From assembly GCA_947253885.1 (NCBI GenBank), contig CAMYAO010000005.1:62001-126000 (forward strand): a DNA stretch of 64,000 bases, read 5' to 3'. Positions 35,382 to 43,817 of this stretch are shown here, piece after piece; the first letter of the stretch is position 1; every line of letters starts with the position of its first letter. Under the pieces are notes generated by a model. The model was not told the DNA's origin, did no database searches, and saw only the letters and a program-made list of their open reading frames with translations. The position numbers and the translations under genes were made by a program. Source of the stretch: an uncultured Clostridium sp. (GTDB taxonomy: Bacteria > Bacillota > Clostridia > Lachnospirales > Lachnospiraceae).

Positions 35382-36345
35382 GTCGGATTACCTCCCATTT
35401 CATTCTGCTGTCAATTCTCTCACTGATCACCTGACCGATTCTATTTCCTATGATTACAAGTGTCCCGGTTATCAAAACCAGAATCATCAGCATATTATAA
35501 TCATGATATTTGGCACTCTCAAAAGACAGAGTTCCCAATCCCGGATAAGAAAATACCATTTCTACAATATAAGTCCCCTCCAAAATATGGTTTAAGGAGA
35601 TTGCCATAAGACTGATAAACGTCGGTAAAATATTCCGAATACAATGTCGGTTTAAAATCTGTGCCCTGGATAAACCGATTCCCTTTTCCAATAAAACATA
35701 ATCCATACGTACTTCTTCTGCCAAACGATTTCGAATCAGATAAGCATAATACCAAAGATGACTCAAAATCAAAACTGCCAAAGGCAGAATCATGTGTCGG
35801 ATCCTGCTGCCGAAATCAGATGCCTCTCCTAATCCGAACGCTCCGCTACTCGGTAACAGGCGGAACATTACACTGAAAACCAGAATAAAGAGCAGTGACA
35901 TCCAAAATTCCGGTATGCAACTGGTCACAATACCGACTTTACAGATAATCCGATCCAATCGGGAATCTTCATAGCGAATACATAGACGTCCCAGCAACAG
36001 CGCCAGAAAAAAGGTCAGACCGAAACCGATTCCTCCCAGAATCAATGTGTTTAAAAAACGCTTTGCTATCACTGATTCTACTTTTTCTTTATATTTATAG
36101 GATATTCCGAAATCCCCTTTTAAAGAAGACTTTGCCCAGGCCAGATATTGCTGTGGAAGCGGCTTGTCCAGTTCTAAACGATGGATTGCCTGCTGCCTTT
36201 GTTCTGTCGACATTCTGGAAGTACGGTCTCCATAATAGGCTACTAACGGATCTCCCGGTGCCTTTCGTGACATTACAAAAGTGATGGCGGAAAGCACAAT
36301 CAGAGAAACCACAATGAGCCCGATTGTTTTTATTATTTTTTTCAC
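35371..36345 (-). CDS. Opp/Dpp/Nik-type ABC permease (B subunit)
   Basis: A 324-residue permease with TM1 IIKTIGLIVVSLIVLSAITFVM, then SRKAPGDPLVAYYGDRTS, the DppB PGDP motif, and EAA-loop ILNRHCIRNILPTF. The start is GTG, sharing a base with the TAG stop of the fused ATPase gene (TAGTG), with GGGGAG upstream. It forms the membrane channel together with the C subunit. Confidence 0.92.
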   Translation of the reverse strand: MKKIIKTIGLIVVSLIVLSAITFVMSRKAPGDPLVAYYGDRTSRMSTEQRQQAIHRLELDKPLPQQYLAWAKSSLKGDFGISYKYKEKVESVIAKRFLNTLILGGIGFGLTFFLALLLGRLCIRYEDSRLDRIICKVGIVTSCIPEFWMSLLFILVFSVMFRLLPSSGAFGLGEASDFGSRIRHMILPLAVLILSHLWYYAYLIRNRLAEEVRMDYVLLEKGIGLSRAQILNRHCIRNILPTFISLMAISLNHILEGTYIVEMVFSYPGLGTLSFESAKYHDYNMLMILVLITGTLVIIGNRIGQVISERIDSRMKWEVIRHES

Positions 36346-38159
36346 TATTTCTGCTCCCCTTCTACTGTTATCTCCGGAGTAGGAATCGCTGCGATCAGTT
36401 TTTTGGTGTAAGGATGTGTCGGATGCTCATAGATCTGCATCGTTTCTCCCACTTCTACCAACTCTCCCCGATACATAACTCCCACTCTGTCACTCAGAAA
36501 TCGAACCATTGACAGATCGTGTGCAATCAGCAGCAAACTGCTTCCGTGTTCCTCGATCAAATGTCGAAACAAATTGACGATCTGTGCCTGTATGGATACA
36601 TCCAGTGAGGCTAACGGCTCGTCTGCAATCAGCAACTTCGGTCTCATTGCAAATGCTCTCGCAATACTGACTCTCTGCCTTTGTCCGCCTGACAGCTGTG
36701 GAAGATAGCGATCCAAAACAGATGCATCCAATCCCACACTTTCTAGCATTTCAATCAGATAGCGTTCTCTTTCTTTTTTATTTCTATACATACAATGAAG
36801 CTTCAGCGGCTCAGCCAGAATCTCTCTGATTTTCATTCTCTGATTCAATGCAGTTGTACAATCCTGTAGAATCATCTGTACTTCCCGTTCTCTGTCCTCT
36901 ATTTCAGCAGATGAGAGCTGAATGCTGCCCTGCTGCAGTCCGTGCATCTTCATCAACAGCTTTGCTATTGTAGTCTTTCCAGAACCGGATTCTCCCACCA
37001 AAGCAAATACCTCTCCCTTTCGCACTTCAAAGGATACCCCCTTTATCGCAGATACCCCTTTACCGCTGTCTGTCCAAAAGGTATGAGACAGATCTGAAAC
37101 AGACAAAATCACTTTTTCTTCTTTATCTTTCTGCTTCCACTGTTTCCTCTCTTTTCCCGGCTGCGGTTTCTGATAAGGAAGCTTCGGAGCTCTCTCATCC
37201 AATGTCCATGTTGCGGCAAAATGAGTAGAAGAAAGTGAAAAAAACGGTGGTTCTTTTTCATAATCAATACGCATCGCCTGAGGATTTCGCTCTGCAAACG
37301 GGTCTCCCTCCATCGTTCGTCTCAAATCCGGCGGCTGTCCGTCAATCGGATGCAGTTCTCCCCCGTATGCATACGCCGGCAATGCCTGAAGCAATCCTCT
37401 CGTATATGGATGTGCCGGTGTTTCGTATATCTCTCTGCTCTCTCCGATCTCCAGAATCTTTCCTCCATACATGATTGCGACACGGTCTGCAATTTTTGCC
37501 ACGACTCCTAGATCATGCGTAATAAACAATATGCTGATACCTGTCTTTTGTCGGATCTGAAGCAACAACTCTAAAATCTGAGCCTGTACCGTCACGTCTA
37601 ATGCAGTCGTCGGTTCATCTGCAATCAATACCTTGGGATCTGATGCCAATGCAATTGCCAATACCACCCTCTGACGCATTCCTCCGGATAGACTCCATGG
37701 CGGCAGATGATAGCATCTGCTCACATCCTGCAACCCGACCTGTTGCAATAATTCCATAGCTCTGATTCGGATCTCTTTCGGTCTTGCCGAACGATGAACT
37801 CTAATTGCCTCCTCCAACTGCTTTCCTATTTTCATGGTAGGATCCAATGACGTCATAGGATCCTGAAATACCATCGCACACATTTTGCCCCGTACAGCAT
37901 GCATCTGCTTCTCTTTATAATCAGTAATCGTATGATGATTCAATACAATGCTTCCGGATGTATAACGCGCTGTTTTTGGCAACAGTCTCATAATACTTTT
38001 GCACATAATACTCTTTCCGCACCCGGATTCTCCTACAACGGCAAGAATCTCCCCCTGTTTTAAACACAAGGAGAGATTTCTCACTGCATGTACGGTTCCG
38101 TCTTTAGTCGCAATATCAACCGATAAATTCCGGATCTCCAATACATTTTTTATCTTCAC
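36345..38159 (-). CDS. Fused Dpp/Nik-type ABC ATPases (D-F fusion)
   Basis: About 604 residues joining two ATPases: first Walker A GESGCGKS, signature LSGGMRQR and Walker B VLIADEPTTALD; second Walker A GESGSGKTT, signature LSGGQRQR and Walker B LLIADEPLASLD. The halves correspond to OppD and OppF, separated by a charged linker (PGKERKQWKQKDKEEK). A GTG at 38159 overlaps the binding-protein stop as GTGA and is preferred over TTG at 38174. Fusion of D and F is seen in many metal and peptide importers; here it occurs in both importers of this window. Confidence 0.92.
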   Translation of the reverse strand: MKIKNVLEIRNLSVDIATKDGTVHAVRNLSLCLKQGEILAVVGESGCGKSIMCKSIMRLLPKTARYTSGSIVLNHHTITDYKEKQMHAVRGKMCAMVFQDPMTSLDPTMKIGKQLEEAIRVHRSARPKEIRIRAMELLQQVGLQDVSRCYHLPPWSLSGGMRQRVVLAIALASDPKVLIADEPTTALDVTVQAQILELLLQIRQKTGISILFITHDLGVVAKIADRVAIMYGGKILEIGESREIYETPAHPYTRGLLQALPAYAYGGELHPIDGQPPDLRRTMEGDPFAERNPQAMRIDYEKEPPFFSLSSTHFAATWTLDERAPKLPYQKPQPGKERKQWKQKDKEEKVILSVSDLSHTFWTDSGKGVSAIKGVSFEVRKGEVFALVGESGSGKTTIAKLLMKMHGLQQGSIQLSSAEIEDREREVQMILQDCTTALNQRMKIREILAEPLKLHCMYRNKKERERYLIEMLESVGLDASVLDRYLPQLSGGQRQRVSIARAFAMRPKLLIADEPLASLDVSIQAQIVNLFRHLIEEHGSSLLLIAHDLSMVRFLSDRVGVMYRGELVEVGETMQIYEHPTHPYTKKLIAAIPTPEITVEGEQK

Positions 38160-39724
38160 TTCTCTAATTCCCAATCTTTTACATTCCAGAATATACCCAC
38201 ACCATGGTGTCCTAAAATGGTGTTTTTTGTAATTCCTTTAATCTTAACTCCGGATACATAATTTACGTCTACATAGCAGAAGAATGTATATGGAGGGTTT
38301 ACAACCGTTTCTTTCAGGAACTGGCTGTAATAATTCTTACGCTCCGCCTGATTATTGATCTGTCTTGCTTTTTTCAAAGCGGTATCAACCTTTGTATCTG
38401 AATAATAATTATAATTACTTGCCTGATCTGTAGAAAAGATCTTGTAAGTATGATCATCCGCATCAAACGGACTTCCCCAACCAATCAGAAAGGCTTCCTG
38501 GTGTTCCCAGTCGATCTTGGAAGCAATCTTTGCCTTACAATCTACGCCGATCTTCTTTAACTGCTGAGATGCTACTGCTGCCAGATCTGCACGAACCTGA
38601 TCTCCTTCCATCACATTTACTGTAAAGGAAAGTTTTTGTCCGGATTTCTCATAAATACCGTCCTTACCCAATTTCCATCCTGCTTTTTCAATAATCTGTT
38701 TTGCTTTTTCCGGATTATACTGAAACTTCTCAATGGAACTGTCATTAAATCGATTTCTCTGAATCGGACTGTAAGCTGTGATTCCCTCTCCGAGCAGAAC
38801 ACTCTTTACCATTGCTTCACGATCAATTCCATAATTGATTCCCGGAATAATATTTTTGTTCTTTTTCCAGAAAGCATTTTTGAAATTATACATGATGCCG
38901 CGATAATCTGCTGTCTTCATCTTGTATACGGAATACCCCTTATCGGAAGAAAAATTCTGTGTATCTTTTGGTGTTACCATTGCAAGATTAATCTCTCCCG
39001 ATTTCAACTGCAATGCCTTTGCACTGTCGTCCGGCACAATCTTAAATACAATATTTGCAATTTTAGGTTCACCTTTATAGTACTGATCATTTTTCTCAAG
39101 AGAGATACTCTGTCCCTGAGTCCACTCTTTTAATTTATACGGACCGGTTCCGACAGGATGCTTAAAGAACGAGTCTGTCTGCATATTTTTGCCCTGTAAC
39201 AGATGCTTAGGAAGAATACCGATCGTCATATAATCCAAAAAGGCTACATTTTTCTCTTTCAGTTGGAAAGAAACAGTATATTTATCCTTTACCGTAATCT
39301 TTTTAATCTCTGCATAGTTGGATGCTATTTCCGATTCATTTTTCTTATTCATAATCGCATCAATGGTGAACTTTACATCATCCGCCGTAAACTCCTTGCC
39401 ATCGTGCCACTTTACACCTTTTCTTAAATGGAAAGTATATGTATTGCTGTTTTGATCAATCTCCCAGCTTTTTGCCAATCCGGGCTCCACTTTCCCATCT
39501 TTATTATGAGACGTCAGTCCGTCAAATAATAATAAGTTGATCTCTCCATGCTCATCAATTGCCGGATTAATACGTGTATAGTCATGACTACCGTATACTA
39601 AAGTTCCCGCTGCAATCTTTCCGTTTGCATTAGATGCACTTCCTGTGCCTTTTGCTCCGCAACCGGCCAGCATGGAAAGGCTTAAAACGCCCACCGCCAT
39701 AATCGATATCAATTTGTTCTTCAT
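38156..39724 (-). CDS. Family 5 extracellular solute-binding lipoprotein
   Basis: About 522 residues: a lipobox LSMLAGC (Cys at about 22), then the SBP_bac_5 fold (GTLVYGSHDYTRINPAIDEHGEINLLLFDGL; TYTFHLRKGVKWHDGKEFTADDVKF), ending GIFWNVKDWELEK. The TTG start upstream is ignored because ATG at 39724 follows AAGGGGG. Peptide, nickel, cobalt or other ligand specificity cannot be read from sequence, but the downstream DUF134 and His-rich NifX-like proteins favour a metal. Confidence 0.92.
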   Translation of the reverse strand: MKNKLISIMAVGVLSLSMLAGCGAKGTGSASNANGKIAAGTLVYGSHDYTRINPAIDEHGEINLLLFDGLTSHNKDGKVEPGLAKSWEIDQNSNTYTFHLRKGVKWHDGKEFTADDVKFTIDAIMNKKNESEIASNYAEIKKITVKDKYTVSFQLKEKNVAFLDYMTIGILPKHLLQGKNMQTDSFFKHPVGTGPYKLKEWTQGQSISLEKNDQYYKGEPKIANIVFKIVPDDSAKALQLKSGEINLAMVTPKDTQNFSSDKGYSVYKMKTADYRGIMYNFKNAFWKKNKNIIPGINYGIDREAMVKSVLLGEGITAYSPIQRNRFNDSSIEKFQYNPEKAKQIIEKAGWKLGKDGIYEKSGQKLSFTVNVMEGDQVRADLAAVASQQLKKIGVDCKAKIASKIDWEHQEAFLIGWGSPFDADDHTYKIFSTDQASNYNYYSDTKVDTALKKARQINNQAERKNYYSQFLKETVVNPPYTFFCYVDVNYVSGVKIKGITKNTILGHHGVGIFWNVKDWELEK

Positions 39725-39742
39725 AAACCAGGCCCCCTTTTC

Positions 39743-39770
39743 ATTGTAATACATACTCTAGTATTACAAT
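39743..39770. promoter_or_regulatory. Perfect inverted repeat (candidate metalloregulator operator)
   Basis: ATTGTAATAC-N8-GTATTACAAT, 10-bp arms with an 8-nt spacer, overlaps the end of the -10 box of the importer promoter and the transcription start. In RNA it could also form a hairpin in the leader. It resembles a dimer-binding site, possibly a metal sensor. Confidence 0.7.
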
Positions 39771-39798
39771 CATGATGTCTTTCTTTTACAGTTGACAA
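39769..39798 (-). promoter_or_regulatory. Candidate promoter of the first Opp/Nik-type operon
   Basis: TTGTCA (39798-39793), an 18-nt spacer and CATGAT (39774-39769) lie upstream of the binding-protein gene on the minus strand. The inverted repeat follows at once. Confidence 0.5.
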
Positions 39799-39857
39799 AA
39801 AAATATCATTTAATCCCAAAATCTACAAGCGGGGTAGGGGGTAATCGTCCTATTTGC

Positions 39858-39928
39858 AAAAAAAGCAACGAACAGATTAGAAGTCTTCGAAAACTCACTT
39901 AGTTCAAAACCCTTCTTCGTTCGCTGCC
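39858..39928 (-). terminator. Terminator after agcS
   Basis: On the minus strand GCAGCGAAC and GTTCGTTGC pair (with one G-U) around a branched interior, followed by TTTTTTTGC. Confidence 0.75.
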
Positions 39929-39935
39929 TTTTGCT

Positions 39936-41330
39936 TTATCCTAATACGCCCTTATCGGCATTTTTTACCGTCAGAATTTCGTCCAAACACTCATCATTGA
40001 TTTTATTTCCCTTATAACGCCTTGTCTCCGCCGCAATTACTCCGCTCAGTCCCAGAACTGCTATAATATTCGGAATTGCCATCAATCCGTTCAACAGATC
40101 CGCCAGATTCCATATTAAATCCAAACCTACCAATGACCCGATAAAAACACCTGCAACCCATAATACTTTATATACTTTAATCGCTTTTTCACCGAAAAGA
40201 TAAACGGCACTGCGTTCTCCATAATAGTACCACCCCAATATAGTGGAAAAAGCAAAGGTGATTAATCCAAAGATCAAAATCGGTAAACCGATATGAGGAA
40301 TCGTATCAAATGCCTGACTGGTCAGTGCGGAACCGTTTCCGCTCAAAGCATCGATATGAGGATATTTAATAATGCAGGAAACCAGTACGAGACCGGTCAT
40401 CAGACAGATTACAACCGTATCCCAAAAGGTTCCCGTCATAGAAACCATAGCCTGTCTTTTCGGATTTTTAGTCTGTGCCGCCGATGCGACTAACGGTGCG
40501 GAACCCATTCCTGATTCATTGGAAAAAAGACCTCTCGCAAATCCGTATCGACAAGTAGTCGTAATAGTGGCTCCGATAAATCCTCCTCCAACCGACTGCG
40601 GATGAAATGCCGCTTTTACAATCGTACTAATCGCTTCTCCCAATACCGCATGATTCATAATCAGAATTACCACACAGCCTACTACATATAAAAGCGCCAT
40701 AACCGGTACTAATTTTTCCGCCACCTTAGTAATAGACTTAATACCGCCTAAAATAACTAAAGCCACCACAATGCTCAAAAGGATTGCTACAATGATTTTT
40801 GGCGTTCCGAAATTCTCGGCAAAATCAGCTGCAACTGCATTTGCCTGCACCGTGCACCCGATACCCAATGCACAAATTGCAGCCAGCACTGCAAAAACAA
40901 TTCCCAGCCAACGTTTTTTCAGACCTCGATCCAACGCATACATTGCTCCGCCGATCATAGTTCCGTCTTCACTTTTTACACGATATTTTACTGCTATCAG
41001 AGTCTCCGCATACTTGGTTGCAATTCCGAACAGGCCGGTCAGCCACATCCATAAAACGGCTCCCGGTCCTCCCATTGCAATAGCGGTCCCGACACCGATA
41101 ATGTTTCCGGTTCCGATTGTAGAAGATAACGCAGTTGTCAGTGCTCCGAATTGAGAAACATCTCCTTCTGCACCTTTGTCCGGTGTAACAGACATTTTGA
41201 TCGCTTTAAAAATATATCTCTGTATCACTCCTGTCCGTATTGTCATAAAAATATGGGTTCCAAACAATAAAATAATCAATGGCCATCCCCATAACAAATT
41301 ATCCACAGTGGAAATTGCGTGTTCTAGCAT
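39936..41330 (-). CDS. AGCS-family sodium:alanine/glycine symporter
   Basis: A 464-residue membrane protein with about 10-12 spans. The AGCS pattern is clear: FGALTTALSSTIGTGNIIGVGTAIAMGGPGAVLWMW and SNESGMGSAPLVASAAQTKNPKRQAMVSM, ending with a cytoplasmic charged tail. It imports alanine or glycine with sodium. It is monocistronic, with its own perfect promoter and an attenuator-like hairpin 5' of the ribosome site (AAGGGAGGG). Confidence 0.95.
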   Translation of the reverse strand: MLEHAISTVDNLLWGWPLIILLFGTHIFMTIRTGVIQRYIFKAIKMSVTPDKGAEGDVSQFGALTTALSSTIGTGNIIGVGTAIAMGGPGAVLWMWLTGLFGIATKYAETLIAVKYRVKSEDGTMIGGAMYALDRGLKKRWLGIVFAVLAAICALGIGCTVQANAVAADFAENFGTPKIIVAILLSIVVALVILGGIKSITKVAEKLVPVMALLYVVGCVVILIMNHAVLGEAISTIVKAAFHPQSVGGGFIGATITTTCRYGFARGLFSNESGMGSAPLVASAAQTKNPKRQAMVSMTGTFWDTVVICLMTGLVLVSCIIKYPHIDALSGNGSALTSQAFDTIPHIGLPILIFGLITFAFSTILGWYYYGERSAVYLFGEKAIKVYKVLWVAGVFIGSLVGLDLIWNLADLLNGLMAIPNIIAVLGLSGVIAAETRRYKGNKINDECLDEILTVKNADKGVLG

Positions 41331-41390
41331 AAGCAGTACCCTCCCTTACTTACTCTTATCCTTTCATTAATGTTTGTTATTCCTCTAATA

Positions 41391-41418
41391 GAAAAAAAAA
41401 CAGTTCCTGCCGGAACTG
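41391..41418 (-). terminator. Attenuator-like terminator in the agcS leader
   Basis: CAGTTCC-ggca-GGAACTG followed by nine T residues on the minus strand is a full intrinsic terminator about 20-45 nt after the predicted start and some 60 nt before the agcS start codon. Confidence 0.8.
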
Positions 41419-41441
41419 CCACAATGCATTTAATCTGATAT

Positions 41442-41470
41442 ATTATACTGCCAATGGAAACCTCTGTCAA
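41442..41470 (-). promoter_or_regulatory. Perfect-consensus promoter of agcS
   Basis: TTGACA (41470-41465), exactly 17 nt, TATAAT (41447-41442) on the minus strand. This is the strongest promoter-like site I see in the window. Confidence 0.85.
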
Positions 41471-41711
41471 ATAATAGTTCTTTCCGATTCCCTTTTTTAT
41501 AAGGGATTTCTACACTTTCCGTTTTTACGGATTCTCTCCGATATTTCATGCAGTTTCTCTTATCCATGCTAAACTCGATTGTATCCTCTCAACAAGTAGT
41601 TGAGTTTCCTTTTTCTACCCTCTGTTCCTGTATTTTTTTTCGAAAATCCCGTTATTCTGTAATCGAAATGAGGTTCCGATGTGAATTCAGTGAGCATCGG
41701 ATAAAAACACT
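41471..41711. other. Gene-poor stretch upstream of agcS
   Basis: No convincing gene. There is a short inverted repeat near 41570-41605 (AAACTC ... GAGTTT), an A/T-rich segment ending near 41640, and a 15-codon ORF starting ATGAGGTTCCG that overlaps the small Cys-rich ORF by ATGA. It looks like degraded or regulatory sequence. Confidence 0.5.
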
Positions 41712-41852
41712 ATGAAAGACTATAAAAAACTTACCGTATCACAGCACACATTTGCAATGCATGAAGGAAGAACCCGATATATGGTGTGCCCTTCCTGCGG
41801 CACTCGTTGCTGGGCGAAAAAAGTACTCACCAGAGAAAAACCGGAACACTGA
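41712..41852 (+). CDS. Small Cys-rich ORF (possible zinc-ribbon-like fragment)
   Basis: A 46-residue ORF with CPSCGTRCWAKKVL near its end, giving a CxxC-x3-C pattern. There is no good ribosome site (sequence before ATG is AAAAACACT), and it sits in decayed DNA next to a palindrome and a pseudogene. It may be a remnant or a chance ORF; I do not recognise a family. Confidence 0.35.
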   Translation: MKDYKKLTVSQHTFAMHEGRTRYMVCPSCGTRCWAKKVLTREKPEH

Positions 41853-41857
41853 AATGG

Positions 41858-41893
41858 ACCCCGAAAGTTGGATACGCAACCAACTTTCGGGGT
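41858..41893. repeat. Perfect 14-bp inverted repeat
   Basis: ACCCCGAAAGTTGG, 8 nt, then CCAACTTTCGGGGT. There is no T-run, so it is not a terminator. Similar palindromes recur as dispersed elements near gene ends in Lachnospiraceae genomes; a single copy is visible here. Confidence 0.75.
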
Positions 41894-41914
41894 GCAGTTC
41901 GCTCACACTCCTAT

Positions 41915-42266
41915 TTAATACTCGCCTCCGTCTGTGTCTCCCATGATTTCACGATTTACCACTCTCTTTTTATCTCGCTGCTCCTCAACCATATCAGATA
42001 GTCTTTCTTTTACTTCTTTTGAATTTTTTATACTCCGGATCTCAAAATCAGCTACAGTTTTCTCGGATGAATGTACAAAAATACTGCCTAATCCAAAAAT
42101 TCTCTGTCCGAAAGAACGCTTTAGTTCAATATCCAAAATACGCTTCTGTATTCAAAAGACCGGTCTCTATAAACAGCCAGTCTTCTGTCAGTTCGTATTT
42201 TGTGAAACTGATCGGCAATCCGAACAGGGTTCTCTTTCGATCTTTTCAGATTACTTTTCTTTCCAT
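41915..42266 (-). pseudogene. Bacterial PH-domain protein, broken by a nonsense codon and a small deletion
   Basis: From ATG 42266 (TGATG overlap with the upstream gene) the frame reads MERKVI then TGA, where homologues would have Trp, and continues DRKRTLFGLPISFTKYELTE through WLFIETGLLNTEAYFGY. There it shifts frame and resumes LDIELKRSFGQRIFGLGSIF to the end VVNREIMGD. The join TATTTTGGATATTGAACT can be explained by deletion between two copies of TTTTGGATAT. The residues match the YdbS/bPH2-type PH domain common in clostridia. Two independent lesions make a sequencing error less likely. Confidence 0.82.
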
Positions 42267-43258
42267 CATTCTTCCATCCTTTCTATCTGACAAACACGGG
42301 ATTTCCACTGCTCCCTTGTCATTACATTTACATGTCCGATCCGATATTCTTCCAACATCGGCACTTCCACACGCTCTGTTGTATGATGATATACAAATCC
42401 GCACTTTTCCTGTACTCGTTTTGACTTGATATTCCCATCATAATACCCGCACCATACCTTTTGCAAATGTAACTCTTCAAATCCATATGCTAATAATGCG
42501 TTAACTGCCTCCGGTATGTAGCCGTTCCCCCAAAATGACCGCCCTATCCAGAAACCGAGTTCACATTCCCCTTCCCGGTCTGTCAGATCTGTATCTTTTC
42601 CAAATTTCAAACTGATACTTCCTATTGCCTTATTGTCTTCTTTTCTGCAAACAGCATATGTCTCCGGAACTGCTAAAATCCCTTTAATAATTTCCAGACT
42701 CTGTTCTCTGCTTTTGTGCGGCAACCAACCGGCAATCGGTCCTATTTCAGGATCTTTTGCATATTGAAACAGACTGCCCGCATCACTTTCCTGCCACGGG
42801 CGCAAAAACAGACGATCCGTCCGAATCAATCCCTCTACAGATTCAAAGCGTTCCTCTCCCCACCAGTAAGGCATCAACTCCTTTAATGTAATCACCTCAC
42901 GTGTTTCATAATCCAAAAGGATTTCCATAAAGCGATTTTCATAATTCAGTTCCATCAAAAATTCTCTACATGAGCCGCACGGCATTCCGCTGCCACCTCC
43001 ATATGGAGGTCTGTCTCGAAACGCCAGCAATCTTTTTATTTTTGTCTGTCCGCTTTGCAGATACATATTGAGAGCTGCCGTCCGCTCTGCACATAATTCC
43101 ATCGTTCCGCAAAGTGCTTCCATACAAAATCCTGTATAAATTTCCCCGTTTTCCGCCTCCACTGCCGCCACAACATGATGTGCATATAAAAATGGAGATA
43201 CTTCCCTCGGACCATATTGTTCTTTCGCTCTGTTATACAATTCTTCCCAGATATCCAT
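42266..43258 (-). CDS. Cytidine deaminase-like / GNAT acetyltransferase fusion
   Basis: A 330-residue two-domain protein. Residues about 1-125 follow the cytidine/blasticidin deaminase fold, with the zinc-site motifs MELCAERTAA (Cys-Ala-Glu) and MPCGSCREF (PCxxC). Residues about 140-330 form a RimJ/RimL-type GNAT domain: RTDRLFLRPWQESDAGSLF, ELGFWIGRSFWGNGYIPEAVNALL and CGYYDGNIKSKRVQEKCGF. Deamination of a cytidine-like substrate and acetyl transfer are family-level inferences. RBS GGGGGAG. It is followed by the PH-domain pseudogene with TGATG overlap. Confidence 0.88.
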   Translation of the reverse strand: MDIWEELYNRAKEQYGPREVSPFLYAHHVVAAVEAENGEIYTGFCMEALCGTMELCAERTAALNMYLQSGQTKIKRLLAFRDRPPYGGGSGMPCGSCREFLMELNYENRFMEILLDYETREVITLKELMPYWWGEERFESVEGLIRTDRLFLRPWQESDAGSLFQYAKDPEIGPIAGWLPHKSREQSLEIIKGILAVPETYAVCRKEDNKAIGSISLKFGKDTDLTDREGECELGFWIGRSFWGNGYIPEAVNALLAYGFEELHLQKVWCGYYDGNIKSKRVQEKCGFVYHHTTERVEVPMLEEYRIGHVNVMTREQWKSRVCQIERMEE

Positions 43259-43293
43259 CTCTTCTCCCCCTGATCTGATTGTGCAAAAACAGC

Positions 43294-43749
43294 TTAATCC
43301 CGTCTAAGCCATATCTCTCCCTCCAGCTTATGCCGGATATCACGCTCTACCTCTGCAACCGTAATACTTTTTAACTCTTCTTCCATTTGCTTCTGTATCC
43401 GGCTCAGCTTTCCGTCCATTGCCGTATGAATCGTTCGACCGATCGGGCATTCCGGATTGGGATTCTCATGAAAATGAAAGATTCCTTCCTCTCCCACGCT
43501 GTCTACAGCTTTATAAATATCAAAGAAAGTAATCCGATTCAGCGGTTTTATTACTTTTGCTCCGCTGACACCCTGACTGGTGGAAACAATCCCCGCTTCC
43601 TTCAACTTTGATAAAATAGTCCGAATAATAACAGGATTGGCCCCGACGCTCTCTGCAAGAAAATTGCTGGAGATCTTTTTCTTTCCATCAAAATATGAAA
43701 TCGCACTGATCACATGAACGGCTATAGTAAATCTGCTTGTTATCTGCAT
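43294..43749 (-). CDS. Rrf2-family transcriptional regulator
   Basis: About 151 residues starting MQITSRFTIAVHVISAISYF, with a winged helix (SSNFLAESVGANPVIIRTILSKLKEAGIV) and the wing SGAKVIKPLNRITFFDIYKAV. Rrf2 proteins often carry a [2Fe-2S] cluster through three cysteines; here only C103 or so (NPECPIG) is evident, so the cluster is doubtful. ATG at 43749 follows AGAGGAG, preferred over GTG at 43767. It lies upstream of the deaminase-GNAT gene and may control it. Confidence 0.88.
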   Translation of the reverse strand: MQITSRFTIAVHVISAISYFDGKKKISSNFLAESVGANPVIIRTILSKLKEAGIVSTSQGVSGAKVIKPLNRITFFDIYKAVDSVGEEGIFHFHENPNPECPIGRTIHTAMDGKLSRIQKQMEEELKSITVAEVERDIRHKLEGEIWLRRD

Positions 43750-43817
43750 TCTGTTCTCCTCTTTCACAACATTTTTTTATATTTTTGCACACAGACATTC
43801 TCTTGTCAAAGCAAATA

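Noticed and set aside
41331..41480. Glycine riboswitch upstream of the AGCS symporter
   Set aside because: The leader is only about 100 nt and lacks the two-aptamer GGAGAG / glycine motifs.
41520..41570. 45-codon minus-strand ORF over the agcS promoter
   Set aside because: It spans the perfect promoter, has no ribosome site and no recognisable sequence.
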